From Bacteroidota bacterium (GTDB lineage: Bacteria > Bacteroidota > Bacteroidia > NS11-12g > UBA9320), in the NCBI GenBank assembly GCA_002746305.1, contig NVWV01000002.1:1-43736 (forward strand): a stretch of 43,736 nt of DNA, read 5' to 3'. The notes under the pieces were generated by a model. It ran no database searches, was not told where the DNA came from, and worked only from the letters and a program-made list of their open reading frames with translations. The position numbers and the translations under genes were made by a program. How positions within the stretch are numbered: the stretch's first letter is position 1; each line of letters starts with the position of its first letter. Below are positions 8,856 to 17,482 of this stretch, piece by piece.

Positions 8856-9110
8856 TTATTCTTCTTCTCCAGAAGCAACTGCCACTGCTTTCTTCTCCTC
8901 AGCTTTAGGAGCAACTTCTTTCTTAGCTTTAGCAGGTTTGCTATTCATACTCGAAAGTACGTCCAATACATCACCTATAACTACACCAGACTCCTCTTTG
9001 TTAGGGGACTCTATAGTAATTTTGCTTTTTAATCTTTTAATAGTAGCTACTCTTACCTTAGCAACTGTTTTATTTTTTCTTCCTTTTCTTTCTAATCTTG
9101 TAACACCCAT
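8856..9110 (-). CDS. Small basic protein with acidic tail, Bacteroidota-type
   Basis: An 84-residue protein starting MGVTRLERKGRKNKTVAKVR. The first 35 residues are strongly basic, suggesting RNA or DNA binding. The C-terminal third is Lys/Ala/Glu-rich and ends GEEE. Proteins with this MGVTRLxRKGRKN opening recur in Bacteroidota, but no function is known to me. The start at 9110 is chosen because a perfect TACTTTTG element at 9126-9133 overlaps the longer reading (9128). It is monocistronic, with its own terminator, and diverges from the CxxC gene at 9153. A ribosome-associated role is only a guess. Confidence 0.72.
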   Translation of the reverse strand: MGVTRLERKGRKNKTVAKVRVATIKRLKSKITIESPNKEESGVVIGDVLDVLSSMNSKPAKAKKEVAPKAEEKKAVAVASGEEE

Positions 9111-9125
9111 AGCTAAAAATTTTTG

Positions 9126-9133
9126 CAAAAGTA
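9126..9133 (-). promoter_or_regulatory. -7 promoter element TACTTTTG
   Basis: A perfect TAnnTTTG match, 15 nt upstream of the ATG at 9110. On the opposite strand TATTTTTA at 9135-9142 may serve the divergent gene at 9153, so the two promoters nearly touch. Confidence 0.55.
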
Positions 9134-9152
9134 ATATTTTTACCGACGTATA

Positions 9153-9743
9153 ATGGATAAGCCTAAGAAATTTTTAAGTGATAACGTACCTAAGTTTTTT
9201 TACGAGTTTGATACTGAAGCTCCTTTTGAGAATTGTTCGTTCTGTAATGATTCTTTGGATAGGTTTGATAAGTATGCTGTAGAAAAGGTATTTAAGCAGA
9301 ATAAAGTATTGAACAAATCAGAAATAGTGTACGAATATGCCATTTGTTGGGGTTGTGCCACGGAAATGGGGGCTGATATATCAGATGACAGTAGAAAAGC
9401 GATAACTCAATTGTTTTCTGAACATAATGATAATCTGTTGATGAAGTTAGAATATTTACATTCCACAGAGAAGTATAATATAGAAAGTTGGATAGAACGG
9501 TGTTCCTTAACAGGAAAGGAAATAAGGCTATGTGATGAGTTTTCTGTAAGCGGGGTAATAGAAGGTAATAAACTGGTATACGAACATAGTCCGATGGTAG
9601 TTTCTGATGAATTTATGAAAAAGCTTCAAGGTGTTCTTTCCAAGGAGACGAAGGAAGCCTTTGATGATTTACGAGACAAGATGTTGGATGGAACTCCGTC
9701 TCTGGAAGATTTGATTTTTTCTCCTACTCCAGGTTTGATTTAG
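9153..9743 (+). CDS. Hypothetical protein with two CxxC pairs
   Basis: A 196-residue cytoplasmic-looking protein. Two CxxC pairs, Cys28/Cys31 (CSFC) and Cys65/Cys68 (CWGC), are spaced as in a structural zinc site, and a further pair of cysteines flanks SLTGKEIRLC in the middle. The N-terminal half would form the metal-binding part; the C-terminal half is helical and acidic. No family was recognised. It shares a 42-bp divergent promoter region with the small basic protein gene and runs towards the T9SS gene ending at 9757. A zinc-binding role is inference from cysteine spacing alone. Confidence 0.6.
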   Translation: MDKPKKFLSDNVPKFFYEFDTEAPFENCSFCNDSLDRFDKYAVEKVFKQNKVLNKSEIVYEYAICWGCATEMGADISDDSRKAITQLFSEHNDNLLMKLEYLHSTEKYNIESWIERCSLTGKEIRLCDEFSVSGVIEGNKLVYEHSPMVVSDEFMKKLQGVLSKETKEAFDDLRDKMLDGTPSLEDLIFSPTPGLI

Positions 9744-9756
9744 CCATAGACTAAAG

Positions 9757-11064
9757 TTATCTATAAACCGAAAGCCTTTGAACTGAAGTAGTATTCCCTG
9801 CTTTAATAGAGTAGAGATATATCCCCGATTGTAAGTCTGAAATATTAAGGTTAATAGAGTGTTCACCTCCAGTATAGTATCCGTCTACCACGTTTTTTAC
9901 TTTATTCCCTAGCAAGTCATAGATTTCCATAGTTACATATGATGCATTTGAAAGATGGAAATCGGCTATTAATGTTTGGACATTTGATATAGGGTTTGGA
10001 TATAAATCAACTGTAACAGACTTATTAAGTTCTTCTATTCCGATTAAATACCTAACCAAGAGACCATAGTTAAAGTATCGGTCTCCATCGTAAGCATTAC
10101 CTGGAATTGAGTTAAACCAACCGTTAATGGTATCTCCATAACCGATGTTGCCGGGTACCCACCATGAATTATTGATGTAGTCATTTTGAGGGACATGAAT
10201 ACTGTTATTTGTAAAGGATGAGTAACCAAAGTAATTCATCTTGTTTGTAATATCTGCTCCATTTTGAGCTTCCATAGTATCTCCAAATTCATAGGGAACC
10301 ATGGTTTTAAATGAGATAGAAAAGCCAAATACATTCTTAAATTCCAATTGGGTTGTGGAATAATCACTATCCATTTTAAAGTTTAATGGTAGCCGTACAA
10401 ATCGATCTCTTAAAGACCACTCTTGATTACTTGGTCTATGGGTGGAATCCTTGGCATTCAAGGGGATTTTTATTTCGTAAGCTACCTTATTTGCACCTAA
10501 TAGACTTTGTGTCCAGTTAGAAGGTTTCATATAGATTTCAGGTGACTCGCCATCTGGAGTAAACCGATTTTGTTCCATTTGATCAAATTTAAAAAATTGA
10601 ACGATTAGGGTATCTATGACCTCAATATTATTTTCATCAATCTCAATGGAGTCAACATATCTGACATACAAGTATGGGAAATGAACGGAGTCCACATTAT
10701 ACTCTTTGTATCTAGTTATAAGTGTATTGTCATCAATGAGTTCTAAATTGGGGTCATTACCAGTAAATGCAGCACCTACTGACATTAAACTATTGAAGGT
10801 TGATTTTCCCGATGTATCAATGAATTTGACAGAGGTATCTTGGAACAAGAAGTTGATACCCTCGTCAAGAGTAGTTAGTTGCTGAATTGCGACAATTGGA
10901 AATTTCCAACTGGAATAGAATCCCTTTTTCTTAAACCTATTGGAGGAATGTTCATTGTAAACTCTCTTACCGCTAATAGTGGATGTTGTTATTTCAGACT
11001 GTGCTGCTATGGAACCTGAGAGGCATAAAGCCACAAGAAGGAGAGTCAATAATCTATTTTTCAT
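9757..11064 (-). CDS. T9SS-sorted secreted protein, copy A of a tandem pair
   Basis: A 435-residue exported protein: signal peptide MKNRLLTLLLVALCLSGSIAAQ, a central region of about 330 residues with no recognised domain, then a T9SS type A sorting domain beginning near VDLYPNPISN and ending with short strands (SGIYLYSIKAGN). It is clearly paralogous to the next gene (11215-12537) along nearly the whole length, sharing DPNLELIDDNT, DTLIVQFFK, EIYMKP.NWTQS and ITNKMNYFG. The ATG at 11064 is preferred to a TTG at 11070 because a TAACTTTG element lies at 11073-11080. The product is probably released or attached at the cell surface; its function is unknown. Confidence 0.8.
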   Translation of the reverse strand: MKNRLLTLLLVALCLSGSIAAQSEITTSTISGKRVYNEHSSNRFKKKGFYSSWKFPIVAIQQLTTLDEGINFLFQDTSVKFIDTSGKSTFNSLMSVGAAFTGNDPNLELIDDNTLITRYKEYNVDSVHFPYLYVRYVDSIEIDENNIEVIDTLIVQFFKFDQMEQNRFTPDGESPEIYMKPSNWTQSLLGANKVAYEIKIPLNAKDSTHRPSNQEWSLRDRFVRLPLNFKMDSDYSTTQLEFKNVFGFSISFKTMVPYEFGDTMEAQNGADITNKMNYFGYSSFTNNSIHVPQNDYINNSWWVPGNIGYGDTINGWFNSIPGNAYDGDRYFNYGLLVRYLIGIEELNKSVTVDLYPNPISNVQTLIADFHLSNASYVTMEIYDLLGNKVKNVVDGYYTGGEHSINLNISDLQSGIYLYSIKAGNTTSVQRLSVYR

Positions 11065-11072
11065 GGACAAGT

Positions 11073-11080
11073 CAAAGTTA
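11073..11080 (-). promoter_or_regulatory. -7 promoter element TAACTTTG
   Basis: A perfect TAnnTTTG match, 8 nt upstream of the ATG at 11064. It shows copy A of the tandem pair can be transcribed on its own, separated from copy B by a terminator. Confidence 0.5.
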
Positions 11081-11159
11081 GAGGGAAATGAGGTTGGTTA
11101 AAGCACCGTTTGCCAAGTTATAAGGTTGTTTGAAGAACTAAGTCCTAAAAAGAAGCAAT

Positions 11160-11195
11160 AAAAAAACCTCCAACTCATTTAAGTTGGAGGTTTTT
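11160..11195 (-). terminator. Rho-independent terminator after tandem copy B
   Basis: AACCTCCAACT (11165-11175) and AGTTGGAGGTT (11182-11192) form an 11-bp perfect stem. It is flanked by an A-run on the left (T-run on the minus strand) and TTT on the right, so it could stop transcription in both directions. Confidence 0.9.
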
Positions 11196-11214
11196 AGTTG
11201 AGAATATCTTACGA

Positions 11215-12537
11215 TTATTCTACAACAGTTATTTTTTTGCTAGAAATAGCGTTACCTGCTTTCACAGAGTAAATATACATTCCTGCACTTATATCGGAGA
11301 TACTCACATCGATAGTGTGCTCACCACCTGTATAATATCCGTCAACTACGTCTTTTACTTTATTACCAAGTAAATCATATATAGCGATAGTAACGTTAGA
11401 AGCATTTACAAGGTTGAAATCAGCCATTAAAGTTTCACTGTTAGAAATAGGATTTGGATATACTCCAAAAGTGATATTATCATTTAATTTCTCAGTACTT
11501 AAGCTACTTGTTTTGAAATGAACAGCATAGTTAAGGTATCTGTCATCGAAATATGCATTTCCAGGAACACTGTTTGACCATCCGTTTTGTGTTTGTCCAT
11601 AAAGAATTTCACTGTTAACCCACCAAGAGTTATTGATGTATTCGTTTTGAGCAACTTGGATGTTACTATTACTAAAGAAAGAGTGACCAAAATAATTCAT
11701 TTTGTTGGTAATCTCAGAGCCATTTCTAGTCTCCATGGTATCACCAAAATTATATGGAACCATTGTTTTAAAAGCAATACTAAAACCAAAAGAATTCTTG
11801 AATTCCAACTCTTTAGTAAGTGCATCAGAAGCAATATTAAAGTTTTCAGGTAAGGCAATAACTCTATTTCTAGATACCCAACCATCTCCATTTGGTCTTG
11901 TCGTAGAATCGTCAGCTGTTAATGGAATTTTTATTTCATATGCAACATTGTTTGAACCAAGCATGCTTTGAGTCCAGTTAGCAGGCTTCATATAGATTTC
12001 TGGTAATTCACCAGTAGGAGTAAATGAGCTTTGCTCCAATTGGTCATACTTAAAGAATTGAACAATTAGTGTATCAACTACTGGAATAGTGTCACTACCA
12101 ACTACGATAGAGTCAACATATCTTACGTATAAATTTGGGAAATAAATTGAATCCACAGTATACTCATTATATCTTGATAAAATAGTATTGTCATCAATAA
12201 GCTCTAGGTTTGGATCGTTTGGAGTAAATACTGCTCCAACTGAGTGCCATTGTGTGAAATAAGGATCCCCCGTTTCAGGAACATACTTAACGATAGAATC
12301 AGGAAAAAGAAAGTTAACAAATCTCGTAAGAGTAGTCAATTGTTCAATTGCATCAACTGGAAACTTCCAATTATTGTAATCTGCTTTAGACTTAAAGTTT
12401 TGTACAGGAGCATCATCCATAACGATTTCTATTCCTTTAGCACCTTCCGCCTTCAATTCTACTTGAGCGAAAGATTGTCCCATTACCCCTCCGATAAGAA
12501 GCATAACAATCGATAATCTGTGTAATTGTTTTTTCAT
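11215..12537 (-). CDS. T9SS-sorted secreted protein, copy B of a tandem pair
   Basis: A 440-residue exported protein with a signal peptide ending near QSFAQ, a central region without a recognised domain and a T9SS sorting domain from about FGVYPNPISN to the end (AGMYIYSVKAGN). By eye more than half of the residues match copy A downstream (9757-11064), strongest in the middle and in the sorting domain (YDLLGNKVK, VDGYYTGGEH), so the pair arose by tandem duplication. The N-terminal 60 residues differ most. A TATTTTTG element at 12565-12572 and a strong terminator at 11160-11195 make it a single-gene transcript. Function unknown. Confidence 0.8.
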   Translation of the reverse strand: MKKQLHRLSIVMLLIGGVMGQSFAQVELKAEGAKGIEIVMDDAPVQNFKSKADYNNWKFPVDAIEQLTTLTRFVNFLFPDSIVKYVPETGDPYFTQWHSVGAVFTPNDPNLELIDDNTILSRYNEYTVDSIYFPNLYVRYVDSIVVGSDTIPVVDTLIVQFFKYDQLEQSSFTPTGELPEIYMKPANWTQSMLGSNNVAYEIKIPLTADDSTTRPNGDGWVSRNRVIALPENFNIASDALTKELEFKNSFGFSIAFKTMVPYNFGDTMETRNGSEITNKMNYFGHSFFSNSNIQVAQNEYINNSWWVNSEILYGQTQNGWSNSVPGNAYFDDRYLNYAVHFKTSSLSTEKLNDNITFGVYPNPISNSETLMADFNLVNASNVTIAIYDLLGNKVKDVVDGYYTGGEHTIDVSISDISAGMYIYSVKAGNAISSKKITVVE

Positions 12538-12564
12538 TTGTTGTTTATTGTCTTAAAATTTTGC

Positions 12565-12572
12565 CAAAAATA
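12565..12572 (-). promoter_or_regulatory. -7 promoter element TATTTTTG
   Basis: A perfect TAnnTTTG match, 27 nt upstream of the ATG at 12537. Confidence 0.5.
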
Positions 12573-12634
12573 AATTATTCTTCAAATTTACGGCCTATTA
12601 AATTGAGTTATTGTCAGAAGTAAGCAAGAAAAAC

Positions 12635-13312
12635 CTACGTAATGTCGCCATCCATTGGTCTTACTAGGATTTCTTCCATTACAGTATTATCAGGTAATTG
12701 GTAAGCGGTCAATATCAGTTTAGCAACGGATTTTGGATCTGAAAATCGTTCAACGGGTAAATCTGTTCCTGCCCATGAATTAGTTAGCGTTGCACCTGGC
12801 ATTACCGCACTCACCTTTATTCGGTCCTCTTTAAGTTCTTCTCTTAAGACCTTAGTTAGACCGTATTGTGCATATTTTGAAATACAGTAAGAACCACCAT
12901 TAAGATATGGTGTAATACTGGCAGTTGAACATATATTAAAAATATAGGGTTTTGTAGATTTCCTTAATCCTCCAATGAGTGCTCTAGAAAGATGATAGGT
13001 AGAAGCTAGGTTGGTGTTCAATTGCAATTCGAAATTTCCATCGTCTTCCTCCATTATTTTTCCGGGTATGAAGACACCTACATTATTTACCAATAAGTCC
13101 AAACAATCTTCTTTACTTAAAAAATATTGGGCAAAGGAAAGTACCTCTTCCTTGAGAGATAGGTCTGCTTCAAACTGAAAAAGATTATCATGCTTAAACT
13201 TAGTATCTGTGTTTCGGGATGACGTATAAACTTTAAACCCCTCTGACAATAAAAGTTCACATATTGCTCTTCCTATCCCCTTCGTACCACCACTAACTAC
13301 TGCTATTCTCAT
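12635..13312 (-). CDS. Short-chain dehydrogenase/reductase
   Basis: A 225-residue cytoplasmic oxidoreductase of the classical SDR family. The nucleotide-binding motif SGGTKGIG lies at 7-14, NNVG at 76-79, and the catalytic Tyr142-x3-Lys146 in SYCISK, with serines in ICSTAS just before. FabG-like 3-oxoacyl reductases and other SDRs look alike, so the substrate is not assigned. A perfect TATCTTTG element at 13328-13335 lies 15 nt upstream, and the mlaEF operon diverges on the other side. Confidence 0.85.
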   Translation of the reverse strand: MRIAVVSGGTKGIGRAICELLLSEGFKVYTSSRNTDTKFKHDNLFQFEADLSLKEEVLSFAQYFLSKEDCLDLLVNNVGVFIPGKIMEEDDGNFELQLNTNLASTYHLSRALIGGLRKSTKPYIFNICSTASITPYLNGGSYCISKYAQYGLTKVLREELKEDRIKVSAVMPGATLTNSWAGTDLPVERFSDPKSVAKLILTAYQLPDNTVMEEILVRPMDGDIT

Positions 13313-13327
13313 TTATACTTTATGAAA

Positions 13328-13335
13328 CAAAGATA
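13328..13335 (-). promoter_or_regulatory. -7 promoter element TATCTTTG
   Basis: A perfect TAnnTTTG match, 15 nt upstream of the SDR start at 13312. Confidence 0.5.
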
Positions 13336-13437
13336 AAACTTTTGTGATGATAGCTAATGCATACATTACCAATTAGATAACGTGTGGACTATTTAACTTG
13401 GGCAAGCAAAATAGATGTATGTATCTTTACCGCCGAA

Positions 13438-14175
13438 ATGACCTTTTTTACACACTTTGGTAGTTATTTACTATTCATCAAAGGGATGTTCTCAAAACCT
13501 GAGAAACTATCTGTATATATAGATAGAACCATCACAGAGATGAATAATATAGGTGTAGGTTCACTGTCTATTGTGGTGATTATTGCCATATTTCAAGGAG
13601 CAGTTACCACACTTCAAATAGCCTATCAGCTAATATCTCCATTGATTTCAAAACCTGTTATAGGTTCTATTGTTAGTGATTCTTCGATGTTAGAATTGGC
13701 ACCTACCATTACTTGTCTTGTCTTAGCAGGTAAAGTAGGGTCGCATATTGCCTCTGAGATTGGAACAATGAGAGTGAGTGAGCAGATTGATGCATTGGAG
13801 GTAATGGGTATTAATTCCAGTGGGTATTTGGCTTTACCCAAAATAATAGCGGGGCTTATTATGATTCCAGCTTTGGTTATTATTTCGATATTTTTAAGTA
13901 ATGTTGGAGGAATAATTGCTGGAGAAGCTTCTGGTATACTTACATCGCAAGAGTATCTTCAAGGTGCTCGAGAGTCATTTTTACCTTACAACTTGTTTTT
14001 TGCACTTGTGAAAGCTGTTACATATGCATTTATAATTACCACGGTTTCTAGTTTTCAGGGTTATACAACCAATGGAGGAGCACTAGAAGTAGGTGCAAGT
14101 AGTACTAAGGCAGTTGTATACAGTGCTGTTGCAATTTTATTTTCAGATTACCTTTTAGCCCAATTAATGTTATGA
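13438..14175 (+). CDS. mlaE: MlaE-family ABC transporter permease
   Basis: Inner-membrane permease of the Mla/MCE phospholipid transport system, which moves phospholipids between inner and outer membranes. The 245-residue protein has an N-terminal amphipathic stretch (THFGSYLLFIKGMFSKPEK) then about five membrane segments, with family landmarks GVGSLSIVVIIAIFQGAV, LAGKVGSHIASEIGTM and EVMGI. The start at 13438 is chosen because MlaE proteins begin near M-F-T-H and because TATCTTTA lies at 13422-13429; the longer GTG frame at 13384 would start upstream of that element. It overlaps the MlaF gene by 4 nt. No MCE (MlaD) gene follows here. Confidence 0.88.
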   Translation: MTFFTHFGSYLLFIKGMFSKPEKLSVYIDRTITEMNNIGVGSLSIVVIIAIFQGAVTTLQIAYQLISPLISKPVIGSIVSDSSMLELAPTITCLVLAGKVGSHIASEIGTMRVSEQIDALEVMGINSSGYLALPKIIAGLIMIPALVIISIFLSNVGGIIAGEASGILTSQEYLQGARESFLPYNLFFALVKAVTYAFIITTVSSFQGYTTNGGALEVGASSTKAVVYSAVAILFSDYLLAQLML

Positions 14176-14903
14176 TAGAATTGAAGGATGTCAGAAAGTC
14201 ATTTAATGGGGAAGAGGTTTTAAAAGGAATCTCCACAAAATTTGAAACAGGTAAAGTTAATTTGGTGATTGGCAGTAGTGGTCATGGAAAAAGTGTCATG
14301 ATGAAGTGTATGGTCGGCTTGCTTACACCTACGTCTGGAAATGTTTTCTATGATGATCGGGATTTTACCAACTTAGAATATTCCAAAGTACGTGAGGTAA
14401 GAAAGGAGATTGGGATGCTCTTTCAGGGAACGGCTTTGTTTGACTCACTAACAATTGAAGAAAACGTGGAATTCACTCTCAAAATGTTTACTAAAATGTC
14501 AAAAGCTGAGAGAAGAGATCGAGTAGATTTTTGTCTTGAACAAGTAGATATGCCTGGTATAAATGATAAGTATCCTTCTGAAATTAGTGGTGGAATGCAA
14601 AAACGAGTGGGTATTGCGAGGGCAATAGCTCTAGATATTAAGTATTTACTTTGTGATGAGCCTAACTCAGGTTTGGACCCCGTTACTTCACGACTTATTG
14701 ATGAACTTCTTCAAAGCATCACTGAAGAGTTTAACATAACGACTATTATCAATACTCATGATATGAAAACCGTATTTGATATTGGTGATGACGTAATTTT
14801 TATCTACCAAGGGTACAATGGATGGACGGGTAAAGTAAAAGATATTAAACACTCAGACAATGAGACTTTAAAACGATTTATTCAAGCTTCACAGTTTGAT
14901 TAG
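14172..14903 (+). CDS. mlaF: MlaF-like ABC transporter ATPase
   Basis: The 243-residue ATPase partner of the permease just upstream; the 4-nt start/stop overlap implies coupled translation. Walker A is GSSGHGKS at 34-41, the Q-loop reads LFQGTALF, the signature is ISGGMQKRVGIARA, Walker B is YLLCDEPNSGLD and the H-loop NTHDM. This set, particularly the SGGMxKR signature and the EPNSGLD form, matches ATPases of the MCE/Mla lipid transporters. It would energise phospholipid movement across the inner membrane. The missing MlaD and MlaB equivalents may be encoded elsewhere. Confidence 0.88.
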   Translation: MIELKDVRKSFNGEEVLKGISTKFETGKVNLVIGSSGHGKSVMMKCMVGLLTPTSGNVFYDDRDFTNLEYSKVREVRKEIGMLFQGTALFDSLTIEENVEFTLKMFTKMSKAERRDRVDFCLEQVDMPGINDKYPSEISGGMQKRVGIARAIALDIKYLLCDEPNSGLDPVTSRLIDELLQSITEEFNITTIINTHDMKTVFDIGDDVIFIYQGYNGWTGKVKDIKHSDNETLKRFIQASQFD

Positions 14904-14934
14904 TTCGAATAGTATTTAGCATAACATCTTAAAA

Positions 14935-17058
14935 ATGAAAAAAACAATTGCATTAATCTTTTTGGTAACATTTCTTTTAGCCTTTAAAGCAACAAAGGAT
15001 GAAGAAGGTATTTTTCCAATGAGTCATCTTAGTAAGTTAGATCTCAAAAAAGCGGGTCTAGAATTGGAGATTGACGAAATTTATAATGAGAAGAAGCCAG
15101 CCTTGGTAAATGCACTTATTCGATTAGGAGGATGTACAGGTTCTTTTATTTCAGATCAAGGGTTAATCATTACCAATCATCACTGTGTATTTAGTTCTGT
15201 AGCATCGGCAAGTTCATCTGAAAATAATTATTTAGAAAATGGTTTTTATGCAGATACAGAAGAAAAGGAAATTAAGACATCTTTACCTTGTAAAATAACG
15301 CAGTCCTATCGTGATGTATCATCCGAAATACTTAGTGCCATTGATGAAGGAGTTGGTGCTATTGAGAAGAAAAAGCTCATTAAGCAAAGTATAGACGAAC
15401 TAACGGAAAAAGAGCAAAAACTCTATCCTAAATTGGTTGTTGAAATTTCCGAAATGCTAGTAGGCAAATCGTATACTTTGTTTAGATACAAGACACTTAA
15501 TGATGTTAGATTGGTTTATGTTCCACCTAAAAATATTGGAAAATTTGGAGGAGAAACAGATAATTGGGAGTGGCCAAGGCACAACGGTGACTTCTCTGTT
15601 GTAAGAGCGTATGAAGATGGAAAACCTTATAAGCCAGAATCTCATTTGGAGGTCAATCCGTCTGGCACCAAGGAAGGTGACTTTACATTCATTCTAGGTT
15701 ATCCTGGAAGAACATATAGAAATCAAACTGCACAATTTTTGGACTATCAGAATAATTATGTATTACCTGTGATCTCAGATTGGTTTGATTATAGAATTGA
15801 TGCAATACACAGTTTTATTGGAGATGATGTAGACCTACAGTTGTCATATAGTGGAAGATTGGCAAGTTTGAGTAATGTAACCAAGAACTTCAAAGGTAAA
15901 ATGCAAGGTCTTAGGCGTACAGATGTTATAGGACAAACGTATTTGGATCAAAACAAATTACTCGATTTTGCTAAAAATAATCCTGAATTTAATGACTATA
16001 TACCGTTGTTTGATAAGAACAAAAAGCTTTATGCACGGAAGTTTAAACTGAGCAGAGACTACCTGTATCTAAATCAGTTTTATGGCAACGGAATTTTTGC
16101 TGGCGGAGCATATGTAGCACTTCACAAAGATAAAATGAAGGAGATGTCAAAGTCTGACAAGTCGTTATATTTAGAAGAGAATGGAGAAGCAATTGCAAGA
16201 CAATTCAAAAGTTATAAAGGAACAGAACATAAGGAATTACTAGAAAGAACTCTTTTTATTGAGTTGTTTTACAGACTTTCTCAAAGTACTCTACCTGAGA
16301 TGAGAGAAATATTTACTTTGAAAACTATCGGACGTGAGAAGTCTGATATTGAAGCATATGCCTTGAATATATGGAATAAATCCAAGTTACATGATGTTTA
16401 TAAGAGTAAGGCTCTGCTAGAGAATAAACCATCTAAATTTTTTGCAATCAAAGGTGATTTAGTGAATTTAGGAAGAGATGTAAACAGGGTTTTTGGTGCA
16501 ATGCAAAGAGAAATGGAAGAAGTGAATGCGGAGATTGATGCAATAATTCCAAGGTTTAATGATTTGGAAATGGAATTTACAGGTGCAGACTTTATACCCG
16601 ATGCAAATGGAACTCTTAGGTTTACATATGGTTATATTAAAGGTTATGAACCAGAGGATGCTGTGGTTTCCAGTCCATTTACAACCATAAAAGGAATTTT
16701 GGAAAAGGCGGAAGGAAGTGATAATCCCGATTATTACTTACAACCAGAGTTTATCGAAAAAATGAAGAAAATAGAACCTGCAGATGTATTAAGACACCCT
16801 AAAAATGATGCTGTAGTTGTAGGGTTATTGTATAATATGGATACTACTGGCGGAAATAGTGGAAGCCCGATTATGGATAGCAAAGGCAGGTTAGTTGGTG
16901 TAAACTTTGATCGATCCTATACCGCTACTATTAATGATTATGCATGGAATGAAAGCTATAGTCGCTCAATTGGGGTAGATATCAGGTACGTATTGTATGT
17001 AATGAAGTACTTCGGTGAAGCTGATGAGGTTCTTGAAGAGATGGGCGTCTTTTTGTAG
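14935..17058 (+). CDS. S46 family dipeptidyl peptidase, DPP11-like
   Basis: A 707-residue exported serine peptidase that removes dipeptides from peptide N-termini in the periplasm. A signal peptide (MKKTIALIFLVTFLLAFKA) precedes the trypsin-like double barrel. The catalytic His lies in TNHHCVF (80-86) and the Ser in GNSGSPIM (Ser642); the Asp is probably in HNGDFSVVRAY. Eighteen residues after the serine is Arg660 (in NFDRSY), the position where DPP11 has Arg and DPP7 has Gly. By family knowledge this predicts cleavage after Asp or Glu. The length is usual for the family. It starts 31 nt after mlaF but is probably functionally separate. Confidence 0.92.
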   Translation: MKKTIALIFLVTFLLAFKATKDEEGIFPMSHLSKLDLKKAGLELEIDEIYNEKKPALVNALIRLGGCTGSFISDQGLIITNHHCVFSSVASASSSENNYLENGFYADTEEKEIKTSLPCKITQSYRDVSSEILSAIDEGVGAIEKKKLIKQSIDELTEKEQKLYPKLVVEISEMLVGKSYTLFRYKTLNDVRLVYVPPKNIGKFGGETDNWEWPRHNGDFSVVRAYEDGKPYKPESHLEVNPSGTKEGDFTFILGYPGRTYRNQTAQFLDYQNNYVLPVISDWFDYRIDAIHSFIGDDVDLQLSYSGRLASLSNVTKNFKGKMQGLRRTDVIGQTYLDQNKLLDFAKNNPEFNDYIPLFDKNKKLYARKFKLSRDYLYLNQFYGNGIFAGGAYVALHKDKMKEMSKSDKSLYLEENGEAIARQFKSYKGTEHKELLERTLFIELFYRLSQSTLPEMREIFTLKTIGREKSDIEAYALNIWNKSKLHDVYKSKALLENKPSKFFAIKGDLVNLGRDVNRVFGAMQREMEEVNAEIDAIIPRFNDLEMEFTGADFIPDANGTLRFTYGYIKGYEPEDAVVSSPFTTIKGILEKAEGSDNPDYYLQPEFIEKMKKIEPADVLRHPKNDAVVVGLLYNMDTTGGNSGSPIMDSKGRLVGVNFDRSYTATINDYAWNESYSRSIGVDIRYVLYVMKYFGEADEVLEEMGVFL

Positions 17059-17482
17059 GCTCAAGGAAAGAGAGTGGTAGCAGAATAGCATTTCTCCATA
17101 CTAAAGTGAATTTGAGTAGTTTTTAGCTGTATATAATTATGTACAGAGCCCAAACCTACTGTCGATCGTAAAAGTACTTTTGCATAAATTATGTTTGTTT
17201 TTGGAAAATTTGGAACAAACAAGGTTCATGATGTTAGCTTATGAAAGTCCCCAAATTGTAAAATATACCATCAGAATTTTAGCTATGTAAATGATGATAG
17301 TGGTATACAAAAACTAAGAAAGTTATGATTTGTGAAGCAATGCAATCCAGATCCCAAAGCAGCTAATGCTCATTTATAAGCATTTTAGAGCCAGTACTGT
17401 GACAATACCATCCGCAAATAGTTTGTTGATTGGGTACAAGAAAGAGTGGCTGTGTTCAGTACAAGAAAATAGCCTAAGGAGC
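17059..17482. other. Intergenic region, about 424 bp, no gene seen
   Basis: It lies between the S46 peptidase and fabI, two convergent genes. There is a lone perfect TACTTTTG element at 17175-17182 on the plus strand, 8 nt before an ATG (17191), but that frame closes after 17 codons. Imperfect inverted sequences (TATACCATCA near 17266, TGATAGTGGTATA near 17296) might form a weak hairpin. It could be the remnant of a lost gene, but the number of stops is what random AT-rich DNA would give. Confidence 0.4.

Noticed and set aside
17191..17478. Possible decayed transposase or integrase gene in the intergenic region
   Set aside because: The best frame has six to seven stops in about 90 codons, the number expected in random AT-rich DNA, and no motif was recognised.
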